The notes below the pieces were generated by a model. The model worked only from the letters and a program-made list of their open reading frames with translations. It made no database searches and had not been told where the DNA came from. This document shows, piece by piece, positions 8,572 to 17,596 of a stretch of 56,937 nt of DNA. Numbering within the stretch: the stretch's first letter is position 1; each line of letters opens with the position of its first letter. This stretch comes from Mycobacterium genavense ATCC 51234 (GTDB lineage Bacteria; Actinomycetota; Actinomycetes; Mycobacteriales; Mycobacteriaceae): assembly GCF_000526915.1 (NCBI RefSeq), contig NZ_JAGZ01000018.1, forward strand, positions 1 through 56,937, in the 5' to 3' direction. A program made the position numbers and the translations under genes.

Positions 8572-8672
8572 GCCACCGCGCAAGTTCGGATACGTTGGAT
8601 TCCGGCGGGCGCACCACCACACGAGCCGCACGCGCACCGCACCCAATTGCGGCCCAGCAAGGCGCATCTCGT

Positions 8673-9428
8673 ATGAATGCGGTCAGCCCGGATGCCATTC
8701 GCGCGGAGACGATCACCATCACCGGCCACGGCGGCGACGAGATCGAGGCCTATCGCGCCAGTCCGCTCGCCGACGGATCGCGTGGCGGAATCGTCTGGAT
8801 CCATCACATGCCCGGCTATGACCGGGAGACCAAGGAGTTCGTTCGCCGGGCTGCCGTCAGCGGCCACCACACCGTGGCGCCGAATCTGTACTCCCGCGAG
8901 GCGCCCGGTGCGGCTCCCGACGACGCGGCGGCGACGGTACGGGCGGGCGGCGGTGTGCCCGACGAGCGGCTGGTCGGCGATGTCGCGGGCGCGGTCGAGC
9001 ACCTGCGTTCGCTGCCCGGCGCGAACGGCAAGTTCGGGGTGATCGGGCACTGCTCGGGCGGGCGGCACGCCTTCCTGGCGGCGTGCTCGCTGCAACTGGA
9101 CGCCGCGGTGGACTGCTACGGAGCGTTCGTCGTCGAAGATCTGCTTGACGGCATGCCCAAGGCGATGCAACCGATCCTGCACCTGGCGCCCCAGCTCAGC
9201 TGCCCGCTGCTCGGATTGTTCGGGATCGACGACAAGTTTCCGACTCCACCCGCGGTGGCCGCGCTGGACGCCGAGCTGACCAAGCTCGACAAACCACACG
9301 AGTTCCACTCCTACGAGGACGCGGGCCACTCGTTCTTCTCCGTCGACCGGCCGGCCTACCGGGCCGAGGCCGCCGTCGACGGTTGGCGCCGCATCGACGA
9401 ATTCTTCGCCACCTACCTGAAAGGCTAG
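8673..9428 (+). CDS. Dienelactone hydrolase family protein
   Basis: A 251-residue alpha/beta hydrolase. The nucleophile elbow is G-H-C-S-G-G with the Cys nucleophile of dienelactone hydrolases. The acid residue is probably in G-I-D-D-K-F and the His in D-A-G-H-S-F-F. The I-H-H-M-P-G-Y segment forms the oxyanion region. The family opens cyclic esters, but the real substrate in mycobacteria is unknown. ATG 8673 is chosen because the in-frame upstream extension is Arg/Ala-rich and unlike the family. The damaged DUF6295 gene and the DUF427 gene follow closely in the same direction, suggesting one transcript. Confidence 0.85.
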   Translation: MNAVSPDAIRAETITITGHGGDEIEAYRASPLADGSRGGIVWIHHMPGYDRETKEFVRRAAVSGHHTVAPNLYSREAPGAAPDDAAATVRAGGGVPDERLVGDVAGAVEHLRSLPGANGKFGVIGHCSGGRHAFLAACSLQLDAAVDCYGAFVVEDLLDGMPKAMQPILHLAPQLSCPLLGLFGIDDKFPTPPAVAALDAELTKLDKPHEFHSYEDAGHSFFSVDRPAYRAEAAVDGWRRIDEFFATYLKG

Positions 9429-9440
9429 GTCTACCAAGCC

Positions 9441-9712
9441 ATGTGCACCTATCTGACCAACACGTGCAGCTCGACGGCAGCGCCAAGGGCGCGTCGGGGT
9501 GGTTCGGCGCCGACCGCGCCACGGTCTATGTCGACCATCCCGACCACGCGCCCTTCGGCCACACGGTCAACATCGATGTCATCAATCCGGGGCTCGGCAC
9601 GTCGGCACGGGTGGCGCTGGCGCTCACCGAGGAAAGCGCGCTGGCGCTGGCCGACGCCATCCGCACCGCGATTTCGAATGCGACGGCCGGCCTGGCGTCC
9701 AAGGACCAGTAG
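9441..9712 (+). pseudogene. DUF6295-like small protein, frameshifted after codon 6
   Basis: The ATG at 9441 gives M-C-T-Y-L-T, the typical start of DUF6295-like proteins. The natural continuation E-H-V-Q-L-D-G-S-A-K-G-A-S-G-W-F lies in another frame from about 9459. One missing base near 9458 (ACC AAC ACG where ACC GAA CAC is expected) explains the break. Restored, the protein is about 90 residues and ends just before the DUF427 gene. In the current sequence the long frame could be read only from a start inside the upstream gene, which is unlikely. Confidence 0.7.
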
Positions 9713-9719
9713 GTGACCC

Positions 9720-10484
9720 ATGACGATCGAGCCTGACTACCCGCAGATGGCCGCCGCCCGCGGCCGCATCGAACCGGTACCGCGGCGGGTCCGGGGCTTT
9801 TTGGGCGACGAGCTGATCTTCGATACGACCGCGGCGCGCTATGTGTGGGAAATCCCTTACTACCCGGCGTATTACGTGCCGCTGGCCGATGTGCGCGCCG
9901 AGTTCCTGCGCGACGAGAACCACGCGCAAAAGGTGCAGTTCGGGCCGTCGCGGTTGCATGCGGTGCAGGGCGCCGGCCAGACGCACCCGTCGGCGGTCCG
10001 TGTCTTCGACGCCGACAGCCCCGTCGCGGGCATGGTGCGGTTCGAATGGGATGCGTTGCGCTGGTTCGAAGAAGACGAGCCGATCTACGTCCACCCGCGC
10101 AATCCGTACTCGCGGGTCGACGCGCTGCGCTCGCACCGGCACGTCCGGGTCGAGTTGGACGGTATCGTGTTGGCCGACACACGATCCCCGGTACTGCTGT
10201 TCGAAATTGGTTTGTCGACAAGGTATTACATCGACCCTACCGACGTTTCGTTCGCGCATCTGGAGCCCAGCCCGACGCAGACGCAGTGCCCGTACAAGGG
10301 GGTAACCTCCGGCTACTGGTCGGTGCGCGTCGGCGACACCGTGCACGCCGACCTCGCCTGGACCTATCACTTCCCGCTGCCGGCGGTCAGCCAGATCGCG
10401 GGCCTGGTGGCGTTCTACAACGAAAAGCTCGACATCGCCGTCGACGGTGTCAGTCTGGCCCGACCGAAGACCCAGTTCAGCTAA
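9720..10484 (+). CDS. DUF427 domain protein (Rv1056-like)
   Basis: A 254-residue protein. The C-terminal half is a clear DUF427 domain: H-V-R-V-E-L-D-G-I-V-L-A-D-T, R-Y-Y-I-D-P-T-D-V, C-P-Y-K-G and A-W-T-Y near the end. The N-terminal half (F-L-G-D-E-L-I-F-D-T, W-E-I-P-Y-Y-P-A-Y-Y) looks like a second, degenerate copy. The length matches M. tuberculosis Rv1056 as recalled. The function of the family is unknown. An AGGTG stretch precedes the ATG. The gene marks the left edge of the block that is syntenic with M. tuberculosis. Confidence 0.88.
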   Translation: MTIEPDYPQMAAARGRIEPVPRRVRGFLGDELIFDTTAARYVWEIPYYPAYYVPLADVRAEFLRDENHAQKVQFGPSRLHAVQGAGQTHPSAVRVFDADSPVAGMVRFEWDALRWFEEDEPIYVHPRNPYSRVDALRSHRHVRVELDGIVLADTRSPVLLFEIGLSTRYYIDPTDVSFAHLEPSPTQTQCPYKGVTSGYWSVRVGDTVHADLAWTYHFPLPAVSQIAGLVAFYNEKLDIAVDGVSLARPKTQFS

Positions 10485-10862
10485 TTCATCGCGACATACC
10501 CAAAGGCGGCAAATGTGACATTTCCCTCTTTTGGCCAGGGAAGCTAATAAATTCTTACCCTGGTTTTTGCCAACCGCTCGTCGTCGAGTTAGCTAGGATA
10601 CGTATACCAGCATTTAGTAGCGACCTTAATTGTTAGCCATCTGGTGTCTGTGTATATACTTGGTGACTATCACCTGAGCGGATCCTGAGGCCGCGCAGTG
10701 ATTTAGCCGACAGCGCCGATTTCAAAAATTTTCGGCCGAAATTCGGCCAGTAGCATTTGTGCAGGCCAGCGCATTTTCAGGCGCTGAAATGCGGTTATCC
10801 GACGTCGCTTCACCACTGGCGCACGCGGAGGGCCGACATCAACGAACGAAGGCGGTGCGAAC
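10485..10862. promoter_or_regulatory. AT-rich intergenic region upstream of the Rv1057-like gene
   Basis: No gene is seen. GC content between about 10500 and 10760 is clearly below that of the flanks. Two inverted repeats stand out: TTTCGGCCGAAA (10730-10741) and CGCATTTTCAG/CTGAAATGCG (10770-10793). In M. tuberculosis Rv1057 is reported to be controlled by TrcRS, MprAB and SigE, so a long regulatory region is expected here. No specific box can be assigned by eye. Confidence 0.55.
10770..10793. promoter_or_regulatory. Near-perfect inverted repeat before the Rv1057-like gene
   Basis: CGCATTTTCAG and CTGAAATGCG are complementary apart from one unpaired T, separated by GCG. The repeat lies about 70 bases before the GTG start. 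It could be an operator or a leader hairpin. Confidence 0.45.
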
Positions 10863-11999
10863 GTGAGCGAAACCAACGGCCGGGAGGCCGCCGGCGGGGT
10901 CGTCGAGATCGACGCGACACCGATGGCCCCGATGGCGATCGAGATCGCCGTCGGCAACGGCCCGATCAGCGGCATCGCGACCAGTCCGGACGGGCGCCGG
11001 CTGGTGGCGACCCACTACGGAACCGATCGCATCTCGATCATCGACACCGATACCTTTCGCGTGGTCGACACGATCGACGGCGTCGACGAGCCGTTCGCCA
11101 TCGCGACGGCCGGCTCCGGACCGGGCCGGGCCTACGTGAGCACGGTGTCGACGGCCTACGACGCGATCTGGGTCATCGACGTGTCCACGAACGCGGTGGT
11201 CGCGACGCATCCGCTGACGCTATCCGTCAGTGACCTGGCGGTCGATACGGCCGGGCGGCAGGTGTACGCCGGCCGCGACGGCGCCTGGGTGGCCGACCTG
11301 GCCGCGCTGGACACCGCGACCGGAAAGATCCACGCGATCACCATCGCGGAGGCCGCCGCCACCGAATGCGTGCGCGTCAGCCCCGACGGCTCTCGGGCCT
11401 ACGTGGGCGTCAACGGGCCCACCGGCGGCCGGCTCGTCGTGGTCGACACCCGAGCGCAAGCCGGTGCCCGGGCCAGCTGGCGCCAGAAGCGCGGCACCGG
11501 CGAACGGACCGCGCTGCGGGTGATCGACACCGTGGAGATCGGCCTGCCCGTGCGTGACGTCGCGCTGAGCCGAAACGGCGCGATCGCCTACGTGGCGAGT
11601 TGTGCCCCCGAGGTGGGTGTCGTCGTCGACGTGATCGACACCCGGACCAACAAGATCATCACCACCCGCAAGGTCGGGGAGATCGGCGGCTTTCTCACCG
11701 GGATGACGCTGTCCGCCGGCGGAGCCCGCGCCTACCTGGTCAGCGACCACAACGTCACCGTGCTGGGCACGCTGACCCACGACGTCATCGCCACCCTCGC
11801 GGCGGGTATGCAGCCGTCGTGCGCGCTGGAAAGCCCGGATGGCAAGCGCCTCTACATTGCCGGCTACTGCGGCGCGGTGAGCGTCACGCCCATCGCGACG
11901 CCCGCCCCGCCGGCCATCGAGAGCGGTGCCGACCGGGAGCTGCCGTCCACCGCCTTGCTGGTGCCCGACCTGGTGGCGCACGAACCCGTGCTCGCCTGA
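10863..11999 (+). CDS. Rv1057-like beta-propeller protein
   Basis: A 378-residue protein made of YVTN-type beta-propeller blades, with repeated patterns such as S-P-D-G-R-R-L-V-A, I-I-D-T-D-T-F-R-V-V and S-P-D-G-S-R-A-Y-V-G. No signal peptide is visible, so it may be cytosolic. The M. tuberculosis counterpart is known as a stress-responsive seven-bladed propeller of unknown activity. The GTG start has a GAAGGCGG site upstream. An Arg/Lys-rich insertion (R-Q-K-R-G-T-G-E-R-T) interrupts one blade. The gene stands before fadD14 in the same direction. Confidence 0.85.
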   Translation: MSETNGREAAGGVVEIDATPMAPMAIEIAVGNGPISGIATSPDGRRLVATHYGTDRISIIDTDTFRVVDTIDGVDEPFAIATAGSGPGRAYVSTVSTAYDAIWVIDVSTNAVVATHPLTLSVSDLAVDTAGRQVYAGRDGAWVADLAALDTATGKIHAITIAEAAATECVRVSPDGSRAYVGVNGPTGGRLVVVDTRAQAGARASWRQKRGTGERTALRVIDTVEIGLPVRDVALSRNGAIAYVASCAPEVGVVVDVIDTRTNKIITTRKVGEIGGFLTGMTLSAGGARAYLVSDHNVTVLGTLTHDVIATLAAGMQPSCALESPDGKRLYIAGYCGAVSVTPIATPAPPAIESGADRELPSTALLVPDLVAHEPVLA

Positions 12000-12128
12000 C
12001 GTTCCGGTGCGGCCGCGGTACAACACACCTTGTCGGGGGAACCCGGTGTCCGGGCGATGGCGCGGCGATACCATTCGCCCGACCGACCATGAGGCGGCGC
12101 TGCGCCGAGACGGTAAGGCGGTAGATCG

Positions 12129-13734
12129 ATGCAAAGCACGATGCAGGACTTTCCGCTGACCATCACCGCGATCATGCGGCACGGCTGCGGCGTCCATGGG
12201 GCCCGAACCGTCGCGACGGCGACCGGGGACGGCTATCGGCACACCACCTACCGCGAATTGGGGTGCCAGGCCGCCCAACTGGCCCACGCGTTGCGCGGCC
12301 TGGGCGTAACCGGCGACCAGCGCGTCGCGACGTTCATGTGGAACAACGCCGAGCACCTCACGGCGTACCTCGCCGCCCCGTCGATGGGTGCGGTGCTGCA
12401 CACCCTCAACATCCGGCTCTTCCCCGAGCAGATCGCCTACGTCGCCAACGAAGCCGAAGACCGGGTGGTGCTGGTGGACATGTCACTGGCCAAGCTGCTC
12501 GCCCCGATACTGCCCGAGCTGGACACCGTGCACACCGTCATCGCGGTCGGCGACGGGGACACGGCGGCACTGCAGGAGTCGGGCAAGACGGTGCTGCGCT
12601 ACGCGGAGCTGATCGAGTGCGAGTCGACCGAATTCGACTGGCCGGACCTCGACGAAAAATCGGCCGCCGCGATGTGCTACACGAGTGGCACCACCGGTAA
12701 CCCCAAAGGTGTTGTCTACAGCCATCGTTCGAGCTTCTTGCACACCATGGCCGCGTGCAGCACCAACGGGATCGGGGTGGGGGCCTGCGACCGGGTGCTG
12801 CCCATCGTGCCGATGTTCCACGCCAACGCGTGGGGGCTGCCTTACGCGGCCGTGATGGCCGGCGCCGACCTGGTGCTGCCCGATTGCCACCTAAACGCGC
12901 GATCGGTGATCGACATGATCGAGAAGCTGCGGCCCACCCTGGCCGGCGCGGTCCCGACCATCTGGAACGACGTGCTGCATCACCTGGAAAAAGAGCCCGA
13001 CCACGACATCTCGTCGCTGCGGCTGGTGGCCTGCGGCGGCTCGGCCGTTCCGGTGTCGATGATGCGTACCTTCGAAGACAAATACAACGTCCAGATTCGG
13101 CAGCTGTGGGGCATGACCGAAACGTCGCCGCTGGCCACGCTGGCCTGGCCGCCGATCGGAACCCCGGAGGAGCGACACTGGGCCATCCGCGGCACCCAGG
13201 GCCAGCCGATCTGCGGGGTGCAGATGCGCATCGTCGCCGACGACGGCACCGTGTTGCCCAACGACGGCGAGGCGGAGGGCGAGGTCGAAGTCCGCGGCCC
13301 GTGGATCACCGGCTCCTACTACCTCGGCCCTCGGCCGGGACGACTCCAAATTCGATTCCGGCTGGTTGCGTACCGGCGATGTCGGCCGCATCGACGCCGA
13401 CGGCTTCGTCACCTTCACCGACCGCGCCAAGGACGTGATCAAGTCGGGCGGGGAATGGATCTCCTCGGTCGAGTTGGAGAACTGCCTGATCGGCCATCCC
13501 GACGAACGGTGGCAGGAACGCCCGCTCGCCGTCGTCGTCCTCAACGAAGGTGCGTCGGTCAGCGCCGGCGAGTTGCGAAAGTTCTTGTCGGACAAGGTCG
13601 TTCGTTGGTGGCTACCTGAGAGGTGGGCCTTTGCCGACGAGATCCCGCGCACCAGCGTCGGCAAGTACGACAAGAAGGCCATCCGGGCCCGGCACGCGGA
13701 CCACCGATACGACGTCACCGAGGCGCGCGACTGA
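12129..13734 (+). pseudogene. fadD14: Fatty-acid-CoA ligase FadD14-like, disrupted by a 7-bp tandem duplication
   Basis: The first 400 codons are a good acyl-CoA synthetase: AMP-binding motif Y-T-S-G-T-T-G-N-P-K-G near residue 190 and L-W-G-M-T-E-T near residue 330. At 13323-13336 the sequence CTCGGCC is present twice in tandem. Removing one copy restores Y-Y-L-G-R-D-D-S-K-F-D-S-G-W-L-R-T-G-D-V-G, and the C-terminal lid domain (K-D-V-I-K-S-G-G-E-W-I-S; final catalytic Lys in V-G-K-Y-D-K-K-A-I) follows in frame to TGA 13732-13734. Restored length is about 532 residues. As written, the adenylating hinge and lid are lost, so the enzyme should be inactive. Tandem duplication by slippage is a genuine mutation type. 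Confidence 0.88.
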
Positions 13735-13757
13735 GGCTCGCTGAAAGGGATTGATCC

Positions 13758-14231
13758 ATGGCACATTCGCGGGTCTTCGCAGAGTCGCTGGTCATACCGG
13801 TTCCGGTCGAGCAGGCCTTTCACCGCATTCTGCCGGCGCCGCTGCCGGAGCTCTTCAGCCACCGGCACGGGGTGTTCCCTCCGATCGAGGAGGTGCGCGA
13901 CCAGACCGGCGCGTGGGATGCCGCGGGCCAGACCCGCACCGTGGTGCTGGCCGGCGGCGGCAGCACCCGCGAGGAGCTCACCAGCGTCGACCCGCCCCGT
14001 TCGTTCGGCTACCGACTCGACGATGTCACCGGCCCGATGGCCTTGCTCGTCGACCATGTGCTGGGGGAGTGGACCTTCGCGCCGGCCGCCGGCGGCACCG
14101 AGGTCACCTGGCGCTGGGACATCCACCCGTGCTCGGCCCTGGCCGCACTGGCGCTTCCGGTGTTCGGCCGGATGTGGAAGGGCTACGCGCGCCAGGCGCT
14201 GCGCGACCTGTCCGGGATGCTGACGCGCTGA
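13758..14231 (+). CDS. SRPBCC-type polyketide cyclase/dehydrase-like protein (Rv1060-like)
   Basis: A 157-residue protein, the same length recalled for M. tuberculosis Rv1060. The pattern (F-A-E-S-L-V-I-P-V-P-V-E-Q-A-F, then G-E-W-T-F-A-P-A-A-G-G-T-E-V-T-W-R-W) is that of the START/SRPBCC fold, which encloses a hydrophobic ligand. The ligand is unknown. An AAAGGGA site lies before ATG 13758. It starts 23 bases after the fadD14 remnant, so it may have shared its transcript. Confidence 0.75.
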   Translation: MAHSRVFAESLVIPVPVEQAFHRILPAPLPELFSHRHGVFPPIEEVRDQTGAWDAAGQTRTVVLAGGGSTREELTSVDPPRSFGYRLDDVTGPMALLVDHVLGEWTFAPAAGGTEVTWRWDIHPCSALAALALPVFGRMWKGYARQALRDLSGMLTR

Positions 14232-14261
14232 GCCGCAACCCTATTCGGTAGCGTCGAGCCC

Positions 14262-15152
14262 ATGTGTCGACTCTTTGGCCTGCACGCCGGGACGCACGCC
14301 TGCACCGCGATCTTCTGGCTACTGGACGCACCCGACAGCCTGGCCGAGCAGAGCCGGCGCAATCCGGACGGCACCGGCCTGGGTGTCTTCGAGGCGAACG
14401 GCGAACCGCGGCTGTACAAGGAGCCGATAGCGGCGTGGCAGGACGCCGAGTTCGCCACCGAAGCACACCGCAAGACCGGTACCACGTTCGTCGCCCATGT
14501 GCGCTACGCGACGACCGGATCGCTCGACATCCGCAACACCCACCCGTTCTTGCAGGACGGCCGGATCTTCGCGCACAACGGTGTGCTCGAGGGACTTCCG
14601 CTTCTCGACGAGCGGCTGCGCGAGGTCGGCGCCGACGACCTGGTGCTGGGTCAGACCGATTCGGAGCGGGTGTTCGCGCTGATGACCGCCTCGATCCGCG
14701 CGGCCGGCGGCGACGTCTCCGCCGGCATCACCGACGCGATGACCTGGCTCGCGGACAACGTGCCGATCTACGCGGTCAACGTGTTGCTGTGTACGGCCAT
14801 CGACATGTGGGCGTTGCGCTACCCGGCAACTCACCAGCTCTGCCTGCTGGACCGCCGCGACGAGTCCGCGGAAGCACCCGACGCGGCATTCGACCTGCGT
14901 ACCAAGCGGATTCACGCGCAGTCCGACCTGCTGTGCACTCGGCCGTCGGTAGTGTTTGCCACCGAGCCGATGGACGACGACCCGCGCTGGCGCCTCTTGC
15001 ACCCCGGCGAGCTGGTGCACGTCGACGGCTCGCTGCAGATTCACCGAACGATGATCCTGCCCGACCAGCCGAAGCACCTGCTGCGCCGGGAGGAGCTCAG
15101 CGTGCCGGTCGAACACGCGCAGCACGCGCTGCCCAACACCCGGAAGTTGTGA
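14262..15152 (+). CDS. Class II glutamine amidotransferase domain protein (Rv1061-like)
   Basis: A 296-residue protein beginning M-C-R-L-F-G. Cys2 becomes the N-terminal nucleophile after Met removal, as in Ntn-type class II glutamine amidotransferases. Other family marks are N-P-D-G-T-G-L-G, A-H-V-R-Y-A-T-T-G and H-N-G-V-L-E-G, which bind glutamine and form the oxyanion hole. It resembles the stand-alone YafJ-type group, whose acceptor substrate is unknown. The TGA is followed one base later by the ATG of the patatin gene, so the two are almost certainly cotranscribed. Confidence 0.87.
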   Translation: MCRLFGLHAGTHACTAIFWLLDAPDSLAEQSRRNPDGTGLGVFEANGEPRLYKEPIAAWQDAEFATEAHRKTGTTFVAHVRYATTGSLDIRNTHPFLQDGRIFAHNGVLEGLPLLDERLREVGADDLVLGQTDSERVFALMTASIRAAGGDVSAGITDAMTWLADNVPIYAVNVLLCTAIDMWALRYPATHQLCLLDRRDESAEAPDAAFDLRTKRIHAQSDLLCTRPSVVFATEPMDDDPRWRLLHPGELVHVDGSLQIHRTMILPDQPKHLLRREELSVPVEHAQHALPNTRKL

Positions 15153-15153
15153 C

Positions 15154-16023
15154 ATGACGACCAAACGTGCCCTGGTGCTGGCCGGCGGGGGAATAGCCGG
15201 AATCGCTTGGGAGACGGGGATTCTGCAGGGCATCGCCGACGAGTCACCGGCGGCGGCGCGGCTGCTGCTGGACTCGGAGGTACTGCTCGGCACGTCGGCG
15301 GGTTCGGCGGTCGCCGCCCAGATCGGCAGCGGTGCCACGCTGGAGGAGTTGTTCGAGCGCCAAGTCGCCGAGACGTCGGGCGAGATCGACTCCGGCGTCG
15401 ACGTCGAGACCGTCACCGAGCTGTTCCTGACCGCGCTGGCCGAGCCCTACGACGACTCGCTGGACAGGACGCGCCAGCAGATGCGGCGCATCGGGGCGGT
15501 GGCGCTGGGCAGCAAGACCGTTCCCGAGCCGGTTCGCCGCCAGGTGATCGCGCAACGCCTGCCCTCGCACGACTGGCCGCGCCGCGTGCTGCGCATCACC
15601 GCGATCGACACGGCCACCGGCGAATGGGTGATTTTCGACGCCGAATCGCGGGTGGAGCTCGTCGATGCGGTGGCGGCCAGTTGCGCGGTGCCGGGAGCGT
15701 GGCCGCCGGTGACGATCGACGACCGCCGGTACATGGACGGTGGGATCGCCAGCTCGGTGAACCTCGATGCCGCCCGCGACTGCGATGCGGCGGTGGTGCT
15801 GGTGCCCTCGGCGCCCGACGCGCCCGCGCCGTTCGGCGACGGGCCAGCCGCCGAGATCGAGGCATTCGCCGGCGCGGCATTCGGGGTATTCGCCGACGCC
15901 GACTCGTTGAAAGCGTTCGGGCCCAACGTGTTAGACCCGCGCTATCGCGTCAGCTCGGCGGCGGCGGGACGGGAACAGGGCCGCCGCGAAGCCGCTGCCG
16001 TGGCTCGGTTCCTGGGCGTCTGA
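15154..16023 (+). CDS. Patatin-like phospholipase (Rv1062-like)
   Basis: A 289-residue patatin-fold hydrolase. It has the glycine-rich oxyanion loop L-A-G-G-G-I-A-G, the nucleophile elbow G-T-S-A-G (Ser48) and the catalytic Asp in Y-M-D-G-G (Asp195). These form the Ser-Asp dyad of patatin lipases, which release fatty acids from phospholipids or other acyl lipids. No signal peptide is visible. It overlaps nothing but abuts the convergent oxoamine-synthase-like gene, the two stop codons forming TGATCA. Confidence 0.88.
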   Translation: MTTKRALVLAGGGIAGIAWETGILQGIADESPAAARLLLDSEVLLGTSAGSAVAAQIGSGATLEELFERQVAETSGEIDSGVDVETVTELFLTALAEPYDDSLDRTRQQMRRIGAVALGSKTVPEPVRRQVIAQRLPSHDWPRRVLRITAIDTATGEWVIFDAESRVELVDAVAASCAVPGAWPPVTIDDRRYMDGGIASSVNLDAARDCDAAVVLVPSAPDAPAPFGDGPAAEIEAFAGAAFGVFADADSLKAFGPNVLDPRYRVSSAAAGREQGRREAAAVARFLGV

Positions 16024-17361
16024 TCAGGCCCCCAATCCCGTCAGCTCGCACAGCGCGGTGCGGTGGCCTTCGGCGATCTTGTCGACCGCGCTGGCGATGT
16101 CGCCTTCGCTGTGGTTGGCCATCACCTGCAGCCGGAAGCGCGCCTGCCCCCGGGCTTCCGCCGGGTACTCAACGAGGTTGGCCACCAACCCGTTTCGATG
16201 CAATTGCCGGCTCACCAGGCGGGCCACGGCTTCGCTGCCCATCTTGACCGAGCCGATCGGAGAAGGCTCTCCGTAGACATCGAAGCCCGCGTCGGCCAGG
16301 CGTGCCCGCAGCTGCAAGACGTTGGACATGCACTGGTGCCGCAGCTGCGCGCCTTCCGGGCTGTCGACGATGTCGAAGGCCTTCCCCACGATGGCCGCCT
16401 GGATCGGCGACAGGGCGTTGGAGAACGTGTTCGGCGAGGCGTAGTAACGCAGGTATTCGGTCACCCGGCGATGCTTGGTCGCCACGAAGCCGCCGTTGGA
16501 GGCGAAGGTCTTGGAGAAGGATCCCATCACCAGGTCGACCTTGCCCATCATGCCCTGCAGGCCGATGTGGCCGCGGCCGTCGAGGCCGATCGAGCCGAGA
16601 TCGTGCGCGACGTCGACCACCAGTGTCGCCTTGAATTCGCGTGCCAAATCTTGCAATTCGGCGATGTCGGGAGTGTCCGAGTCCATCGAGAACAGCGACT
16701 CGGTCACCACCATGATGCCGTGGTCACGGTCCTGGGCGCGAACGGCGGCCAGCTTCGCGCGAGCGTCGGCGATGTCGTTGTGGGCGAACAGGTGCACATT
16801 GCGCGTCGCCGCGGCGGCCCCCTCCTGCAGGCAGGCGTCGGCGAGCCGGTCCATGACGATGTGGTCGTCCGGCCGCACCAGCCCCTTGACCACCCCATAA
16901 CCGGCGGCCCATCCGGTGGAGAACAGGCTGACGTAGGCGGCGTCGACAAAATTTGCGATCTTGCGCTCCAGCGCGAGCGACACCGACGTGTTCCCCACCA
17001 GAGCCGGTGAACCGGCGCTGTGGACTCCGTAGTCGTCGATCGCCGCCCGTGCCGCGGCTTTGATCTCAGGATGACCGGACAGCGAAAGATAGTCCTGCGA
17101 CGCGAAATTCACGCCCGACATGGTCCGGCCGCCGTCGTCGTGCACGGTGGCATGACGCCGCGGACCGGCCTCGGTGGCCCGGCCGAATGGCCACAGACCG
17201 TGTTCGCGCCGGCAGTCTTGCCATCGATAGAAGCGGTCGACGCGCGCAATGATGTCGTCGCCGCCCAGCGCCCGGAAGTCCTGCATGCTGCCGTCCAGCG
17301 TCGCCGGGTCAGTTGCCTCGGCGACCGATGCGGCCTCGGGGATGTCCACTGCGAGAGTCAC
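16024..17361 (-). CDS. PLP-dependent alpha-oxoamine synthase-like enzyme (class I/II aminotransferase fold)
   Basis: A 445-residue protein from GTG 17361, chosen because AGGAG lies four bases upstream; a longer in-frame start at 17481 lacks support. Residues 85-105 (F-A-S-Q-D-Y-L-S-L-S-G-H-P) match the substrate-entry motif of the KBL/AONS/SPT/CqsA family. D250 with H253 (D-V-A-H-D) would bind PLP, and Lys284 in G-S-F-S-K-T-F-A-S-N-G-G is the PLP lysine. The family condenses an acyl-CoA with an amino acid and releases CO2. The N-terminal extension of about 80 residues is longer than in biotin-pathway enzymes. It sits between two patatin genes, a position where I recall no gene in M. tuberculosis. 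The product is unknown. Confidence 0.83.
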   Translation of the reverse strand: MTLAVDIPEAASVAEATDPATLDGSMQDFRALGGDDIIARVDRFYRWQDCRREHGLWPFGRATEAGPRRHATVHDDGGRTMSGVNFASQDYLSLSGHPEIKAAARAAIDDYGVHSAGSPALVGNTSVSLALERKIANFVDAAYVSLFSTGWAAGYGVVKGLVRPDDHIVMDRLADACLQEGAAAATRNVHLFAHNDIADARAKLAAVRAQDRDHGIMVVTESLFSMDSDTPDIAELQDLAREFKATLVVDVAHDLGSIGLDGRGHIGLQGMMGKVDLVMGSFSKTFASNGGFVATKHRRVTEYLRYYASPNTFSNALSPIQAAIVGKAFDIVDSPEGAQLRHQCMSNVLQLRARLADAGFDVYGEPSPIGSVKMGSEAVARLVSRQLHRNGLVANLVEYPAEARGQARFRLQVMANHSEGDIASAVDKIAEGHRTALCELTGLGA

Positions 17362-17562
17362 TGCGCTCCTTGGGATTTGATCTTGGTCCCTAACCAGAGT
17401 CGGGCGCGCCAAGATTACTAGGCTCGTGTTAAATAGCCTGTGAATCGCGCAGTGATTGACTCTTAACAGTGTCGGTCGCACATCTGAAAGCTCTGGGAAT
17501 CCGTGAAAGTCCCGCGTCGCGGCGATGGGACGCTATGATGTCGCGGCTGGGTCGGAGTGAGG

Positions 17563-17596
17563 GAATTCCGAACCGACGCAACGTCTCTCGGAATTC
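17563..17596 (-). terminator. Hairpin at the 3' end of the second patatin gene
   Basis: GAATTCCGA (17563-17571) and TCGGAATTC (17588-17596) form a perfect 9-bp stem that starts inside the TGA stop of the patatin gene (17595-17597). No clear T-run follows. It may end transcription before the oxoamine-synthase-like gene. Confidence 0.55.

Noticed and set aside
8160..9437. 425-codon minus-strand frame
   Set aside because: Antisense to the phytase-like and dienelactone hydrolase genes; no family features.
17362..17481. Longer start of the oxoamine-synthase-like gene at 17481
   Set aside because: GTG 17361 has AGGAG four bases upstream, and the extension has no similarity to the family.
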